Source: Bacteroidales bacterium
GTDB lineage: Bacteria > Bacteroidota > Bacteroidia > Bacteroidales > WCHB1-69
DNA: 64,000 bases
Assembly: GCA_017525505.1 (NCBI GenBank)
Contig: JAFXSR010000017.1
Span: forward strand, 1-64,000
Reading direction: 5' to 3'
Both the position numbers and the translations under genes were made by a program. This document shows, in pieces, positions 43,663 to 53,859 of the stretch (positions are counted from its first letter, which is position 1; the number at the start of each line of letters is the position of its first letter). Under the pieces are notes generated by a model. The model saw only the letters and a list, made by a program, of their open reading frames with translations, searched no databases and had not been told where the DNA came from.

Positions 43663-45438
43663 TTAACCATTCATCGAAACCAGAAATTCCTCGTTGCTGC
43701 GAGTGAATTCCATCTTCTCTTTCAGGAAGGTCATGGCTTCCAAAGTGGTCATATCAGCCAGATGATTTCTCAGAATCCATACTTTCTGCAATACCTCTTG
43801 CGGCTGCAACAGGTCATCACGACGCGTACTTGAAGCCACAATATCCACAGCGGGGTAGATACGCTTGTTTGACAATTTTCTATCCAACTGCAGCTCCATA
43901 TTACCAGTACCCTTGAATTCCTCGAAAATCACCTCATCCATACGGGAACCCGTTTCAATCAGAGCTGTAGAGATAATCGTCAGAGAGCCACCGTTTTCGA
44001 TATTACGCGCCGCACCGAAGAAACGCTTAGGTTTCTGCAAGGCATTGGCCTCCACACCACCCGACAGCACCTTGCCCGAAGCCGGAGCCATAGTGTTAAA
44101 TGCTCTGGCCAGACGAGTGATAGAGTCCAACAAGATGCACACATCGTGACCGCACTCCACCATACGTTTCGCTTTCTCGAGCACCATGTTGGCGATACGC
44201 ACATGACGCTCGGCAGGCTCGTCAAAGGTAGAGGAAATCACCTCGGCATTCACGCTACGCTGCATATCGGTCACCTCTTCCGGACGCTCATCTATCAGCA
44301 GAATAATCAGATAAATCTCAGGATGGTTTGCGGCGATAGCATTAGCTATCTCTTTCAGCAATACCGTTTTACCAGTTTTCGGCTGTGCCACAATCAAGCC
44401 ACGCTGTCCTTTACCAATAGGAGCGAACAAATCGATGACACGTGTACTCAAAGTCTCGCCCTGATGGCCTGTCAAGCGGATTTTCTGATCCGGAAACATC
44501 GGAGTAAGGTAATCGAACGGCACACGGTCACGAATTTCTTCAGGGTTACGTCCGTTGATTTTATCAATTTTTGTTAACGGGAAAAATTTCTCCCCTTCCT
44601 TTGGCGGACGGATAGCCCCTTTGATGGTATCTCCGTTCTTCAGACCGAACAACTTAATCTGGGAAGGAGACACGTAAATATCATCAGGTGAAGACAAATA
44701 ATTATAATCTGAGGAGCGAAGAAAACCGCAGGAATTGTCGGTATTGATCTCCAGGACACCCTCGGCGATTACGGAACCATCGTAATTGGCATTGGCCACT
44801 ATACCCCACTGTTCGTCAAACACGGACGGTTGTTCGGGAGTTTTTTGCTCCTTCTCCTCTGGCACTTCCGTCTCCGGCATTTCCGAACGCTCCTCTGTTT
44901 CGGCGCCGGATTCTGCTGCCGCAGCGATTTGACTCACAAGGTCAACAGATTCCATTACAGTGTCTGCAAAAGAATCATCGTCCAGCATGATATCATTCAA
45001 AGCCAAGATATCAGCATTTTTTTCTTTCTCCTCAATTTTCGCCTTCGACCTCTTATGTGAGTTCTTTTTCTTGGGTATCACCTCCGCCACTGACAGCTCC
45101 ACATTATCGTCCAGAGTCAAATCAAGTTGTGGCTGCACATTCTTTTTTCTGCCTCTCTTGTTTTTTTTCACCTCTTTTTCGACTATTTCCTCCATCTGCG
45201 TGGGGAATTCCATACTATCAGGAACCTGAGGAGCATTTTCCAACTCTTTTACGTTTATATCCTGTTTCAAATCTCCTTCCGGAACAATTTCCGCCAAAGG
45301 CAGATCATCCTCGGATTTGATCTCATTCACAACAAGCATCCCTGACGATATTTTTTTCACATTTGAGGTAGCCACAGGACCTGTTCCGGGAACAGAAATA
45401 CGTTTTCTTTTCGATTTCTTTTCAAGGGAGTTCTCCAT
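43663..45438 (-). CDS. rho: transcription termination factor Rho
   Basis: The C-terminal ~380 residues are canonical Rho: RNA-binding fold ([35 protein letters not shown], in parts), P-loop [38 protein letters not shown], and R-loop/arginine-finger motifs. The ~200-residue N-terminal extension is charged and low in complexity (Lys/Glu-rich, [10 protein letters not shown]), as usual in Bacteroidota. The ATG at 45438 ([13 protein letters not shown], 591 residues) is preferred; an in-frame ATG at 45534 and a TTG at 45540 lie near the promoter and cannot be excluded. Rho is an RNA helicase that ends transcription. Confidence 0.94.
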   Translation of the reverse strand: MENSLEKKSKRKRISVPGTGPVATSNVKKISSGMLVVNEIKSEDDLPLAEIVPEGDLKQDINVKELENAPQVPDSMEFPTQMEEIVEKEVKKNKRGRKKNVQPQLDLTLDDNVELSVAEVIPKKKNSHKRSKAKIEEKEKNADILALNDIMLDDDSFADTVMESVDLVSQIAAAAESGAETEERSEMPETEVPEEKEQKTPEQPSVFDEQWGIVANANYDGSVIAEGVLEINTDNSCGFLRSSDYNYLSSPDDIYVSPSQIKLFGLKNGDTIKGAIRPPKEGEKFFPLTKIDKINGRNPEEIRDRVPFDYLTPMFPDQKIRLTGHQGETLSTRVIDLFAPIGKGQRGLIVAQPKTGKTVLLKEIANAIAANHPEIYLIILLIDERPEEVTDMQRSVNAEVISSTFDEPAERHVRIANMVLEKAKRMVECGHDVCILLDSITRLARAFNTMAPASGKVLSGGVEANALQKPKRFFGAARNIENGGSLTIISTALIETGSRMDEVIFEEFKGTGNMELQLDRKLSNKRIYPAVDIVASSTRRDDLLQPQEVLQKVWILRNHLADMTTLEAMTFLKEKMEFTRSNEEFLVSMNG

Positions 45439-45548
45439 AAAAAACAAAATAAATGCCAAATTCAGTTTGTTAAAAATTTTTTTCTGAGAAGATTTTGCCT
45501 TTGCTTCCTGCAAATTGGAGTAGCTAAGAGCCATCCGCAAAACCGCTG

Positions 45549-45556
45549 CAAAAATA
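45549..45556 (-). promoter_or_regulatory. -7 promoter box for rho
   Basis: TATTTTTG on the minus strand. It gives a leader of about 100 nt if translation starts at 45438. Confidence 0.6.
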
Positions 45557-45610
45557 CAAAAAAAAAATTAATATTTCAGTCCCCTGCACGAAAAATCAAA
45601 AAAAAAGTGA

Positions 45611-45618
45611 TAAATTTG
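45611..45618 (+). promoter_or_regulatory. -7 promoter box for the secreted protease
   Basis: TAAATTTG, 45 bp before the ATG at 45664. It is divergent from rho with about 55 bp between the two boxes, so upstream elements may overlap. Confidence 0.5.
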
Positions 45619-45663
45619 CAGGCTCAAAAGAAAGTAATACAAATACAACCAATATTAATGCTT

Positions 45664-47658
45664 ATGAAAAAATTACTTCCTATCTCTCTGTTGGCCTTAT
45701 ATCTTGTTATCGGTCAATGGGTATCCGCACAAGTAAACAGCGGTGTTCTTCCCAAAAGTGCTGTGGCACAATTATCTGAAACCTTAGTTCCTCAGATTGA
45801 AGTAGCCACTCCCGATTTAGCGGCACTTCAAGCCAGATCGGAAAAGTCCATCATGGATGGCACACCCATGAAGGTGGCTATTGTCATGCCCTTGCAACTT
45901 ACCACTGACAACGCCGGAACTTGGGAGCATACAAGTGACGGTTATGACATCTGGCGACTGAGATTACACAATGCCAAAGCATTGGGATGCTGCGCGCTCT
46001 TCGAACGCTTCCAATTACCTGAGGGTGCACAATTCTTTGCATACAACAGCGACAAGTCCCTGATTTATGGCCCATATACTAACGAAAGCAATCCTTCTGG
46101 CGAAGGTTTCAGTAGCGGTTTGTTCGCAGGAGGAGATGTTATTCTGGAATATGTATCTCCAAAACAAACATTTAACCAAAACGAACAACCTGACATTCTG
46201 ATTGCCGGCTACACTTATTTTTACCGTTCAGAAGGTCTGCCCGACAACAGAGTTTCCGGCACCAAAGACGGTGACACCGGTTACGGTGCGTCACAAAGCT
46301 GCATGATCAATATCAACTGTTCTGAGGGTGACAATTGGAGAGTACAACAGAAAGGCGTAGGCCGTTTGCTGGCTTATGGTGTGGAAGGTGAATCCGTACT
46401 CGCAGGATGGTGTTCCGGCACCTTGATCAACAATACCATGGGAGACGGAACTCCTTATTTTCTCACTGCCAACCACTGTGCAGAAGGAACTACCACGCAA
46501 TATCTCAATTATTTTGAAATATACTTCCACTACGAATGTCCTTATTGCACCTGTACCTCCGAACCGGGCATGATTACCTACACGGGTGTCACCAAAGTGG
46601 CCAGCAGTCCCATCTCTACCACCAGCAACACTGGCACTATCGTCTATCGAGGATCTGACTTTTTATTGCTGAAATTGAAAAGTGTTCCTTGGACCAGATT
46701 GAAAAACGACGGTTTGCTGTTAAACGGCTGGAGCAAAACCGCTGCTCCGAGCACCTCCGGTGTATGTATTCATCATCCCGCAGGTGACGTGAAGAAGATT
46801 TCCACCTATACTACCACCTTAACTTCCGGCACATTCAACGAAGGAGCGACCAATGCATACTGGATTGTTCCATGGGCTACCACTACTCATGGCAGAAGTG
46901 TTACCGAACAAGGTTCCTCAGGTTCACCCCTTTTCAACTCTAACGGTTTGGTAGTGGGAACCCTTACAGGCGGTAGCTCTTCCTGCACCAACCCCAATGC
47001 CAGAGAGTATTACGGCAAAATGTCTTACCACTGGACTTCCGCTGGTACCGCCAACGAAAGAAGATTACAACCCTGGTTGGATCCTGTTCCGCTTTCACAA
47101 AGCACCTGCAATATTTTGGATTTCAACAGTCCATTCTATGTCATACCCGCCGCTCACATTTTCAGTGCCAATGGCGCTGCCTTCAACTACACCGTTTTCA
47201 GCGACCAGCCGTGGACACTGACCTACCAAAATGACCACAGTTGGTTTACCGTGAATAATGAATCCGGTAGTGGTGACGGTTCCATCCGAGTGACTTGTGA
47301 AGCGAATCCTACTGCCAGCACCCGCCGCTGCAATATGATAGTCAACAAAGCCGATGGTACCTCTTTCCAGATCATTGTGAAACAAGATGCTTCCGGAACA
47401 GGCATCTCCATGGTTTCGGAAACTGAATTCAACATTTATCCTAATCCCGCCCACAACGAAATCAATATTGAAACCGCTGACCACTTCCTTAGCAAAGTGG
47501 AAATCATCGACATGTTAGGCAAAGTGGTGTACAGTGCAAACATCAATGGTGACAACTCCCTGATTATCCCCGTTGCACAATTGGAGAACGCCATGTACCT
47601 CGTGCGTCTGACAACCGTGGATAACGAAGTGGTGTACAAGAAATTCTCAAAGAATTAA
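45664..47658 (+). CDS. secreted trypsin-like (lysyl-endopeptidase-type) protease with BACON and T9SS sorting domains
   Basis: The start at 45664 gives a proper signal peptide (MKKLLPISLLALYLVIG, cleaved near SAQ) and 664 residues. A prodomain-like region precedes the chymotrypsin-fold protease. Catalytic His is in TANHCAEG near residue 271, Asp in YRGSDFLLLKL near 332, and Ser in GSSGSPLF near 419. A BACON domain follows (VFSDQPWTLTYQNDHSWFTV). A type A sorting domain ends it (NIYPNPAHNEINIET ... VYKKFSKN). It should be exported by the SprA translocon and attached to the surface. Substrate specificity for Lys is suggested only by family resemblance. Confidence 0.92.
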   Translation: MKKLLPISLLALYLVIGQWVSAQVNSGVLPKSAVAQLSETLVPQIEVATPDLAALQARSEKSIMDGTPMKVAIVMPLQLTTDNAGTWEHTSDGYDIWRLRLHNAKALGCCALFERFQLPEGAQFFAYNSDKSLIYGPYTNESNPSGEGFSSGLFAGGDVILEYVSPKQTFNQNEQPDILIAGYTYFYRSEGLPDNRVSGTKDGDTGYGASQSCMININCSEGDNWRVQQKGVGRLLAYGVEGESVLAGWCSGTLINNTMGDGTPYFLTANHCAEGTTTQYLNYFEIYFHYECPYCTCTSEPGMITYTGVTKVASSPISTTSNTGTIVYRGSDFLLLKLKSVPWTRLKNDGLLLNGWSKTAAPSTSGVCIHHPAGDVKKISTYTTTLTSGTFNEGATNAYWIVPWATTTHGRSVTEQGSSGSPLFNSNGLVVGTLTGGSSSCTNPNAREYYGKMSYHWTSAGTANERRLQPWLDPVPLSQSTCNILDFNSPFYVIPAAHIFSANGAAFNYTVFSDQPWTLTYQNDHSWFTVNNESGSGDGSIRVTCEANPTASTRRCNMIVNKADGTSFQIIVKQDASGTGISMVSETEFNIYPNPAHNEINIETADHFLSKVEIIDMLGKVVYSANINGDNSLIIPVAQLENAMYLVRLTTVDNEVVYKKFSKN

Positions 47659-47671
47659 TATGAATTTGATT

Positions 47672-47699
47672 GTAGAGACGGGGCACGCCCCGTTTCTAT
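47672..47699 (+). repeat. GTAGAGACG palindromic repeat, member 3 (likely shared terminator)
   Basis: Arms TAGAGACGGGGC/GCCCCGTTTCTA flank a 2-nt loop. The hairpin lies between the convergent protease and sufS genes, with an A-tract on its right side that would act as a T-tract for sufS transcripts. Confidence 0.7.
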
Positions 47700-47706
47700 G
47701 AAAAAA

Positions 47707-48909
47707 TTACAATAACATATTTTTTGCCCTATAGACGGCCTCGTAGAGGTCGTCTATTTCTTTTTTATCATTGTATAAGGCAAACGACGCCCGCACCGTT
47801 CCCGGAATGCCAAAATGATCCATAATGGGTTGTGTGCAGTGATGTCCCGTACGCACTGCCACCCCCAATTTGTCAATAATAGCTCCGATATCGGAAGGAT
47901 GAATTTTATCAATATTGAAAGAAACGATAGCCGCTTTTCGCGCTGCCTGACCATAGATACGGAGTCCCTCAATGCCCGACAAGCGATCCTCCGCATAATC
48001 CAGCAACTCCTTTTCATAAGCAGCGATATTCTCAATACCAATACTTTCCATATATTCTACCGCAGCCTTCAAGCCCATGGCATCACCCACACTCGGAGTG
48101 CCTGCCTCGAATTTAAACGGCAAATCATTATAAGTGGTTTTGGGAAATGTCACTTGCTTAATCATCTCCCCTCCTCCTTGATATGGTTTCATCCTGTTCA
48201 ACCATTCCTCCTTGCCATACATCACTCCTATACCCATCGGCGCATACATTTTGTGTCCCGAGAAGCAGTAAAACTCGCAGTCCAGGGCCTGGACATCCAC
48301 TTTGCAGTGGGAAACAGCCTGCGCACCGTCTAACAGCACAGGAACGCCTTTTTCATGGGCTATTTTTATGATTTTCTCTACCGGATTGACCGTTCCCAGA
48401 GAATTGGACACATGCGTCACCGCCACCATTTTGGTTTTGGCAGTAATCAGCTGGCCGAGCTGGTCGATGCACAACTCGCCTTTTTCATTGAAAGGCAGTA
48501 CTTTCAGCACACAACCACGGTCCTCGCACAAAAACTGCCAAGGCACGATGTTGGCATGGTGCTCCATCTCGCTGATGATGATTTCATCACCTTCGCGCAA
48601 GAAGGTACGTCCAAAAGAAGCAGCCACCAGATTCACGGAATCAGTGGCACCACGGGTGAAAACAATCTCGTAGGCATTTCTGGCATTGATAAAACGCCGC
48701 ACCGCCTCTCGGGCAGCCTCAAACTCGTCGGTGGCCCGCTGGCTCAGATAATGCACCCCTCGGTGGATATTGCTGTTGATGGTCTCATAATAATCCTTCA
48801 ATGTGTCAATCACCACCTGCGGTTTCTGCGTAGTGGCGGCATTGTCAAGATATACCAACGGTCTGCCGTATATCTTCTGGTCCAAAATCTTAAAATCCTC
48901 TCTATTCAT
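47707..48909 (-). CDS. sufS: cysteine desulfurase SufS
   Basis: The ATG at 48909 (MNREDFKILDQ) gives 400 residues; an open frame extends to 48927. Motifs: VYLDNAATTQKP, MEHHANIVPWQ, PLP-lysine in FSGHKMYAP near residue 220, and the catalytic cysteine in RTGHHCTQP near 358. The VRTGHHC form is group II (SufS type). It takes sulfur from cysteine for Fe-S cluster assembly. The other suf genes are not in the window. It overlaps the upstream membrane-protein gene by 8 bp, so translation is coupled. Confidence 0.95.
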   Translation of the reverse strand: MNREDFKILDQKIYGRPLVYLDNAATTQKPQVVIDTLKDYYETINSNIHRGVHYLSQRATDEFEAAREAVRRFINARNAYEIVFTRGATDSVNLVAASFGRTFLREGDEIIISEMEHHANIVPWQFLCEDRGCVLKVLPFNEKGELCIDQLGQLITAKTKMVAVTHVSNSLGTVNPVEKIIKIAHEKGVPVLLDGAQAVSHCKVDVQALDCEFYCFSGHKMYAPMGIGVMYGKEEWLNRMKPYQGGGEMIKQVTFPKTTYNDLPFKFEAGTPSVGDAMGLKAAVEYMESIGIENIAAYEKELLDYAEDRLSGIEGLRIYGQAARKAAIVSFNIDKIHPSDIGAIIDKLGVAVRTGHHCTQPIMDHFGIPGTVRASFALYNDKKEIDDLYEAVYRAKNMLL

Positions 48910-49411
48910 CGTCATCATCTTGGTCATTCACTTCCTCGTAATCTGAAAACTGATTTCCGTCATCCCTGTTCATCAGGGCCTCACGCAACAGTATGCCATA
49001 ACAGGCTATGACAAGTATGGTGGTGAAAATATTCATCCAATTCATGGTCAAAGCCCCTTTAATCACCAGATTGCACATCACAAACAGCCAGATTTGGGCA
49101 ATGACATACAAATGAAAGCCAAGTTTATTGATTTTCAGCATCAAAGCAGCGCCAACCACCGCCAAGGCATAGCCTAAAGACAAGAGAAAATACTGCCAAG
49201 AGGACACTTCCGTCAATTGTTGCATAGCATCAATCACCTCACCAGGCATTCCCATATTCTCATACATCTCTGTCACCGACGGCAACATTCCGCTGGTAAA
49301 GGAAAGCATGAAATAGGTCAAGAAGGAAAAACCCGAGAAAATGAAGGTCAATACTGCCAGCACCACCAGCCAAGGCGAGCGCTTGGGTTTGTTTTCGTTA
49401 AATGGATCCAT
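48902..49411 (-). CDS. small integral membrane protein, unknown
   Basis: A 169-residue protein with four predicted membrane helices: WLVVLAVLTFIFSGFSFLTY, YFLLSLGYALAVVGAALML, LYVIAQIWLFVMCNLVI and IFTTILVIACYGILL. The N-terminus is short and polar; the C-terminus is highly acidic (DDGNQFSDYEEVNDQDDDDE). Similar small proteins are seen in Bacteroidota, unnamed. It overlaps tilS by 14 bp upstream and sufS by 8 bp downstream, so the three genes form a tightly coupled operon. Nothing more specific can be said. Confidence 0.8.
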   Translation of the reverse strand: MDPFNENKPKRSPWLVVLAVLTFIFSGFSFLTYFMLSFTSGMLPSVTEMYENMGMPGEVIDAMQQLTEVSSWQYFLLSLGYALAVVGAALMLKINKLGFHLYVIAQIWLFVMCNLVIKGALTMNWMNIFTTILVIACYGILLREALMNRDDGNQFSDYEEVNDQDDDDE

Positions 49412-50717
49412 AATATTGAATTTTATAATAGTTTTCGGTTTGATGATCTATCTTGAATCTGTCATCAGCACGGAGTCCTACCAACCAAACGATTTTATCA
49501 GCGGAACACAGAACCTGCACATTCTTCTTTTCCAGCAAATTGACTTTCTGATCAATGAAAAAATCACTCAGTTTCTTGCTACCACGCATGCCGAAGGGAC
49601 AGAAACGGTCGCCTTCCTGCCAGTGGCGCAACACCAAAGGGAAGACCAGTTTCTCTACATCCACGTGTAAAATATCAGAATTGAGCGTAAAATCAGGAAC
49701 AACACTGATCGGGAACTTCTCCACTTTGAAGCCTAAAGTCTCCAAATCCTCTATCTTGTCAATCTTTTTCTCTTCTTGCTGAGAAGTCTCAATAGGACTG
49801 ACAATCAAGTATTTTCTATCTTTCACCACCTGATAACGGGACGAAAAGAAACGTTTTCCGGAGGATTTTTCCAATGAATCCAGAATCTGCTCCACCTCAG
49901 AAGCGTTAAAGCCCTCGTCCTTCAAAATCTCGAACAAAACCAGCGCAGGGTCTTCACATTTGCGCAATTTATCTATCGAAATGCGCAACATCTCACCTTC
50001 TTCGGCAAGCAACGAGGACTTGACCTCTTCCATTTTTCGCTGATAAAAAAGATACTGTCGTTTCAGCAAATCAATATTGCGTGAAAAAACGGAAATCAAC
50101 TCAGGATTCAGCTCCTCCAGCTTAGGCATCACAGAAAGCCTGATTTTATTGCGCTGGTAGGCTTCGGAGCCATTGGAGGCATCGTTTCTGTAGTTGATGC
50201 CCTTTTCAGCGGCAAAACGCCTTATTTGAGCCGAAGAGAAATGCAATAACGGCCGGAGCAAGGTGCTGGTTTTTTCCGGTATGGCCGTCAGACCCTTCAA
50301 ACCCGTTCCCCGGGTCATATTCAGCAGGAAAGTCTCGGCATTGTCATTGGCATTATGGGCGGTTACCACAAAATCAAAGTCAGAGCAAATTTGCGCAAAC
50401 CAGTGATAACGCAGTTCCCGCGCTGCCATTTCCAACGACAAACCGTGTTGTTTCTGGTAGTCCAGCGTGTCAAACTCACGCTCGAAGTACCTCACGCCGT
50501 AATTTTCAGCCATTTCGCGCACCAACAGCATATCCTTATCCGATTCTTCTCCACGCAGGTGAAAATTGCAATGCGCCATGGCAAAAACAAACCCGCAATG
50601 ATGGAAAAGCCACGCCATCACCGAGGAATCGGCACCACCGCTCACTGCCAGCAGATACTTTTTCTCCTTCGCAAAGGGTACTAACTGTTCAATATGTTGT
50701 CGAAACTGATCTACCAT
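49398..50717 (-). CDS. tilS: tRNA(Ile)-lysidine synthetase
   Basis: A 439-residue PP-loop ATPase. SGGADSSVMAW (residues 26-36) is the PP-loop and FAMAHCNFHLRGEESDKD (in parts) its typical follow-up. The body also shows VTAHNANDNAETFLLNMTRGTGLKGL. The C-terminal substrate-binding region ends FKIDHQTENYYKIQ. It modifies C34 of the minor tRNA-Ile (CAU) to lysidine, essential for AUA decoding. It is first gene of the operon, with a -7 box 11 bp upstream. Confidence 0.95.
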   Translation of the reverse strand: MVDQFRQHIEQLVPFAKEKKYLLAVSGGADSSVMAWLFHHCGFVFAMAHCNFHLRGEESDKDMLLVREMAENYGVRYFEREFDTLDYQKQHGLSLEMAARELRYHWFAQICSDFDFVVTAHNANDNAETFLLNMTRGTGLKGLTAIPEKTSTLLRPLLHFSSAQIRRFAAEKGINYRNDASNGSEAYQRNKIRLSVMPKLEELNPELISVFSRNIDLLKRQYLFYQRKMEEVKSSLLAEEGEMLRISIDKLRKCEDPALVLFEILKDEGFNASEVEQILDSLEKSSGKRFFSSRYQVVKDRKYLIVSPIETSQQEEKKIDKIEDLETLGFKVEKFPISVVPDFTLNSDILHVDVEKLVFPLVLRHWQEGDRFCPFGMRGSKKLSDFFIDQKVNLLEKKNVQVLCSADKIVWLVGLRADDRFKIDHQTENYYKIQYYGSI

Positions 50718-50727
50718 AATTCGGCTA

Positions 50728-50735
50728 CAAAATTA
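50728..50735 (-). promoter_or_regulatory. -7 promoter box for tilS-sufS
   Basis: TAATTTTG on the minus strand, only 10 bp before the tilS start, so the leader would be a few nucleotides at most. Confidence 0.55.
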
Positions 50736-50760
50736 CAAAATATTCGCCGACTTTCATATA

Positions 50761-50792
50761 AAAAGGGCAGTTCGTTGCCGACCACCCTTTTT
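50761..50792 (-). terminator. intrinsic terminator of nrdJ
   Basis: On the minus strand AAAAAGGGTGG pairs with CTGCCCTTTT across an 11-nt loop (two G-T pairs), right after the nrdJ stop at 50820. Confidence 0.7.
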
Positions 50793-50819
50793 CAATTTAT
50801 TAACCCCATTAAAAAAAGA

Positions 50820-53558
50820 TTACGAACCACATTTGGAGTAGCCGCAATTGGAGCAGCACAGGCAGCCCTCCTTGTACTCCATGGTATTCTCCTGTCCGCA
50901 ATTCGGGCAGACAGCTCCTTTAGCTTTTGTACCGTCGCGGAGGAACTTCTTCAAGGCGCGAATCACACCATTCTTCCAAGAGTTGATGGACTCCTCGCGG
51001 AAATTCAGACCGGAGATGATATTGATGATACTTTCCATCGGAATTTCATGTCTCAGCAAAGCGGAGATCATTTTGGCATAGTTCCAGAATTCAGGATTGA
51101 ACGTACGGGACAAACCCTTCATCAGCACTTCATAACCGTCCTTGTCGTAGTATTGGAAATCGTAAGTTTTTGTGCCATCTTCGTGACGGTTCTTGATGAT
51201 AAAACCTGACTCCACCCATTTCGGGATGACGAAGCGGTCGCTTTCGGTCTTACCGGTGAAAATCTCGTATGGACGGCCATCGCGCAAGCCCACGAAAGCA
51301 ATCCAATCCTCGCAATTGTTTTTGAATCTCACGATTTCGGCTGGCAGGGAGGTAGGGCGTTTGTAATTCTTAGGCTTTTCGGCAGGTTTTTCCTCTTCTT
51401 TCTTGGTGATAGTATTCAGCACACCGTCGCGTGAACCTTCACGATAAACGGTCATGCCTTTGCAACCCACTTCCCAAGCTTTAACATACAAGCCAGCCAC
51501 GGTTTCCTCGGTAGTGTCAGCGGGCAAATTCACGGTAACGGAAATGGAATGGTCCACCCATTTCTGCACCATACCCTGCAATTCCACTTTCTTCAGATAA
51601 TCGGTATCGGCAGCCATGGACTTGTAGTAAGGAGATTTCTCAACCAAAGCCAAGATATCGTCTTTATCCATAGCTTCCAGCTCTTCCTTGCTGATGCCCT
51701 GAACTGCGGCCCAGTCGATAAATTTCGGATGGAAGACCATATATTCCTCGAAAAGATCACCCACGGTATCACGTACGGTTTTGCGACGGTTCATATCATT
51801 GGGATTCACTTTTCTTCTTCTCATATACACCACATTGAAAACAGGCTCGATACCAGAAGTGGTTTGCGTACAAATACTTACGCTGCCTGTAGGTGCGATA
51901 GTCAGCAGAGCGATATTTCTACGGCCATAACGGATCATATCTTCATACAACTTCTCGTCAGCGGCTTTCAAACGTAACACGAACGGATTGCGGCTTTCTT
52001 TGATACAACTGTACACCGGGAAAGCGCCTCTTTCGCGAGCCATGGTAACGGAAGAACGGTAAGCTGCCAGGGCCAACTGCTTGTGCACCTCTGTTGAGAA
52101 AGCGTTGCCGTGGTCGGAACCGTACTGGATATTCAGAGCGGCCAGCATATCGCCTTCGGCGGTGATACCCAAACCTGTACGACGACCTTTCAGGGACTGT
52201 TTCTTGATCTTGTTCCACAGTTCCAGTTCCACACGTTTGATATCATCCGTTTCAGGATCTCTGTTGATTTTGTCTATAATTTTCTCGATTTTCTCCAATT
52301 CCAAGTCAATGATGTCATCCATCAGACGCTGGGCGTACTGTACATGCTGGCGGAACAGCGGCATATTGAAACTGGCCTGATCGGTGAACGGATTATCCAC
52401 ATAGCTGTAGAGATTCATGGCAATCAGACGGCAGCTGTCATAAGGACACAAAGGTATCTCGCCACAGGGATTGGTGGAAACAGTCAAGAAGCCCTCATCG
52501 GCATAGCAGTCGGGAATGGCTTCTCTATGGATGGTATCCCAGAACAAAACACCCGGTTCAGCGGACTTCCAAGCGTTGTGGGTAATCTTCTGCCACAATT
52601 TGGAAGCATCGATTTTCTGTCTGTATTTCGGATTGGGAGAATCGACAGGATATTGCTGAACGTAAGGTTTGCCTGTTCTCACGCATTCCATGAACTCATC
52701 ATCGATACGCACGGACACGTTGGCGCCTGTGATTCTACCCTCTGTCATTTTGGCATCGATGAAGCGCTCGGCATCGGGATGTTTGATGGAGATAGACAAC
52801 ATCAATGCGCCACGACGGCCATCCTGGGCCACCTCACGGGTGGAGTTGGAATACCTTTCCATGAAAGGCACCACACCGGTAGAGGAAATAGCGCAGTTCT
52901 GCACCTTGCTTCCGGTGGGACGGATATGGGACAGATCGTGACCCACACCACCACGACGTTTCATCAACTGTACCTGTTCCTCATCCATTTTCATGATACC
53001 ACCGTATGAATCTGAGCGCGCATCATTGCCGATAACGAAGCAGTTGGACAAAGACGAGATCTGGAAGTTGTTACCGATACCAGCCATCGGGCTTCCTTGT
53101 GGGATCACATACTTGAAATTCTTGAACAAAGAATAAATCAATTCCTCGCTCATCGGGTTGGCGTATTTTTTTTCAATACGGGCAAACTCACGGGCCATGC
53201 GTCGGTGCATCTCGTCAGGATTGCGCTCCAAAAGCTGGCCTTCATCGTTTTTCAGTGCATACTTATCAATCCAAACACCCGCTGCCAGCTCGTCACCATG
53301 GAAATAACCCACCACCTCCTGAAAGATATCCTCTTTATTATACGTTCTCATCGATTCCTTTTCCATATCCTCCACTTTTTTTTCTTCTTCTTGTGTACCT
53401 CCCATGACCAATTCTTCCAGGTCATCAAACTGCATTTTTTCCAAACCATTCGCCCGGCTCTCTATCAGCGCCTGATGGTTGTCTTTTTTCCGGACATCCA
53501 CCTCCTCCAAGGACTCCGAAATTTTTAAATTGTCAAATAATGATAAATTTGTATCCAT
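50820..53558 (-). CDS. nrdJ: adenosylcobalamin-dependent (class II) ribonucleotide reductase
   Basis: The ATG at 53558 gives 912 residues. Motifs in order: SPMAGIGNNFQISSLSNCFVIG, RRGGVGHDLSHIRPTGS, STNPCGEIPLCPYDSCRLIAMNL near 360, TGLGITAEGDMLAALNIQYG, LTIAPTGSVSICTQTTSGIEP. The C-terminal part has a Cys-rich zinc-ribbon-like end (CPNCGQENTMEY ... CLCCSNCGYSKCGS). It makes deoxyribonucleotides with a B12-generated thiyl radical, needing no oxygen. I saw no cobalamin riboswitch in the 250-bp leader. Confidence 0.95.
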   Translation of the reverse strand: MDTNLSLFDNLKISESLEEVDVRKKDNHQALIESRANGLEKMQFDDLEELVMGGTQEEEKKVEDMEKESMRTYNKEDIFQEVVGYFHGDELAAGVWIDKYALKNDEGQLLERNPDEMHRRMAREFARIEKKYANPMSEELIYSLFKNFKYVIPQGSPMAGIGNNFQISSLSNCFVIGNDARSDSYGGIMKMDEEQVQLMKRRGGVGHDLSHIRPTGSKVQNCAISSTGVVPFMERYSNSTREVAQDGRRGALMLSISIKHPDAERFIDAKMTEGRITGANVSVRIDDEFMECVRTGKPYVQQYPVDSPNPKYRQKIDASKLWQKITHNAWKSAEPGVLFWDTIHREAIPDCYADEGFLTVSTNPCGEIPLCPYDSCRLIAMNLYSYVDNPFTDQASFNMPLFRQHVQYAQRLMDDIIDLELEKIEKIIDKINRDPETDDIKRVELELWNKIKKQSLKGRRTGLGITAEGDMLAALNIQYGSDHGNAFSTEVHKQLALAAYRSSVTMARERGAFPVYSCIKESRNPFVLRLKAADEKLYEDMIRYGRRNIALLTIAPTGSVSICTQTTSGIEPVFNVVYMRRRKVNPNDMNRRKTVRDTVGDLFEEYMVFHPKFIDWAAVQGISKEELEAMDKDDILALVEKSPYYKSMAADTDYLKKVELQGMVQKWVDHSISVTVNLPADTTEETVAGLYVKAWEVGCKGMTVYREGSRDGVLNTITKKEEEKPAEKPKNYKRPTSLPAEIVRFKNNCEDWIAFVGLRDGRPYEIFTGKTESDRFVIPKWVESGFIIKNRHEDGTKTYDFQYYDKDGYEVLMKGLSRTFNPEFWNYAKMISALLRHEIPMESIINIISGLNFREESINSWKNGVIRALKKFLRDGTKAKGAVCPNCGQENTMEYKEGCLCCSNCGYSKCGS

Positions 53559-53609
53559 AAAAATGCCTATATTTTTTTCACATGTAAGTTCCCGTCGCCC
53601 CTTTTTCAT

Positions 53610-53859
53610 AAAACTACATAAAACCCGTCAATGGCAAATTAAACAACTCATTGATAGAACGGCTATTAGCTTTACAAAAATCTCTCTAAAACTCTTTCGC
53701 TAAAATAAAAAAGTTGCAGCGAATAGAATGTTAAAAAACACATTTATTATGAACAAAATGACGTTGATATTTTTTTTCTTTGATTATTAGAGAATTAAGA
53801 GAAAAGTGAAAATAATCGTCATTTTTATGCACAAAATGGCATGAAAAATCAAAGAAAAA
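53610..53859 (-). other. gene-free stretch between methyltransferase and nrdJ
   Basis: AT-rich. Two nested inverted repeats lie just after the methyltransferase stop: TTTTCTTTGATT (53842-53853) with AATCAAAGAAAA, and AAAATGACG (53757-53765) with CGTCATTTT (53818-53826). They may end transcription of the methyltransferase. No convincing -7 box for nrdJ was found. Confidence 0.4.

Noticed and set aside
53559-53859. Possible cobalamin riboswitch before nrdJ
   Set aside because: The B12 enzyme suggested one, but no B12-box-like core or G/C-rich conserved segment is present in this AT-rich leader.
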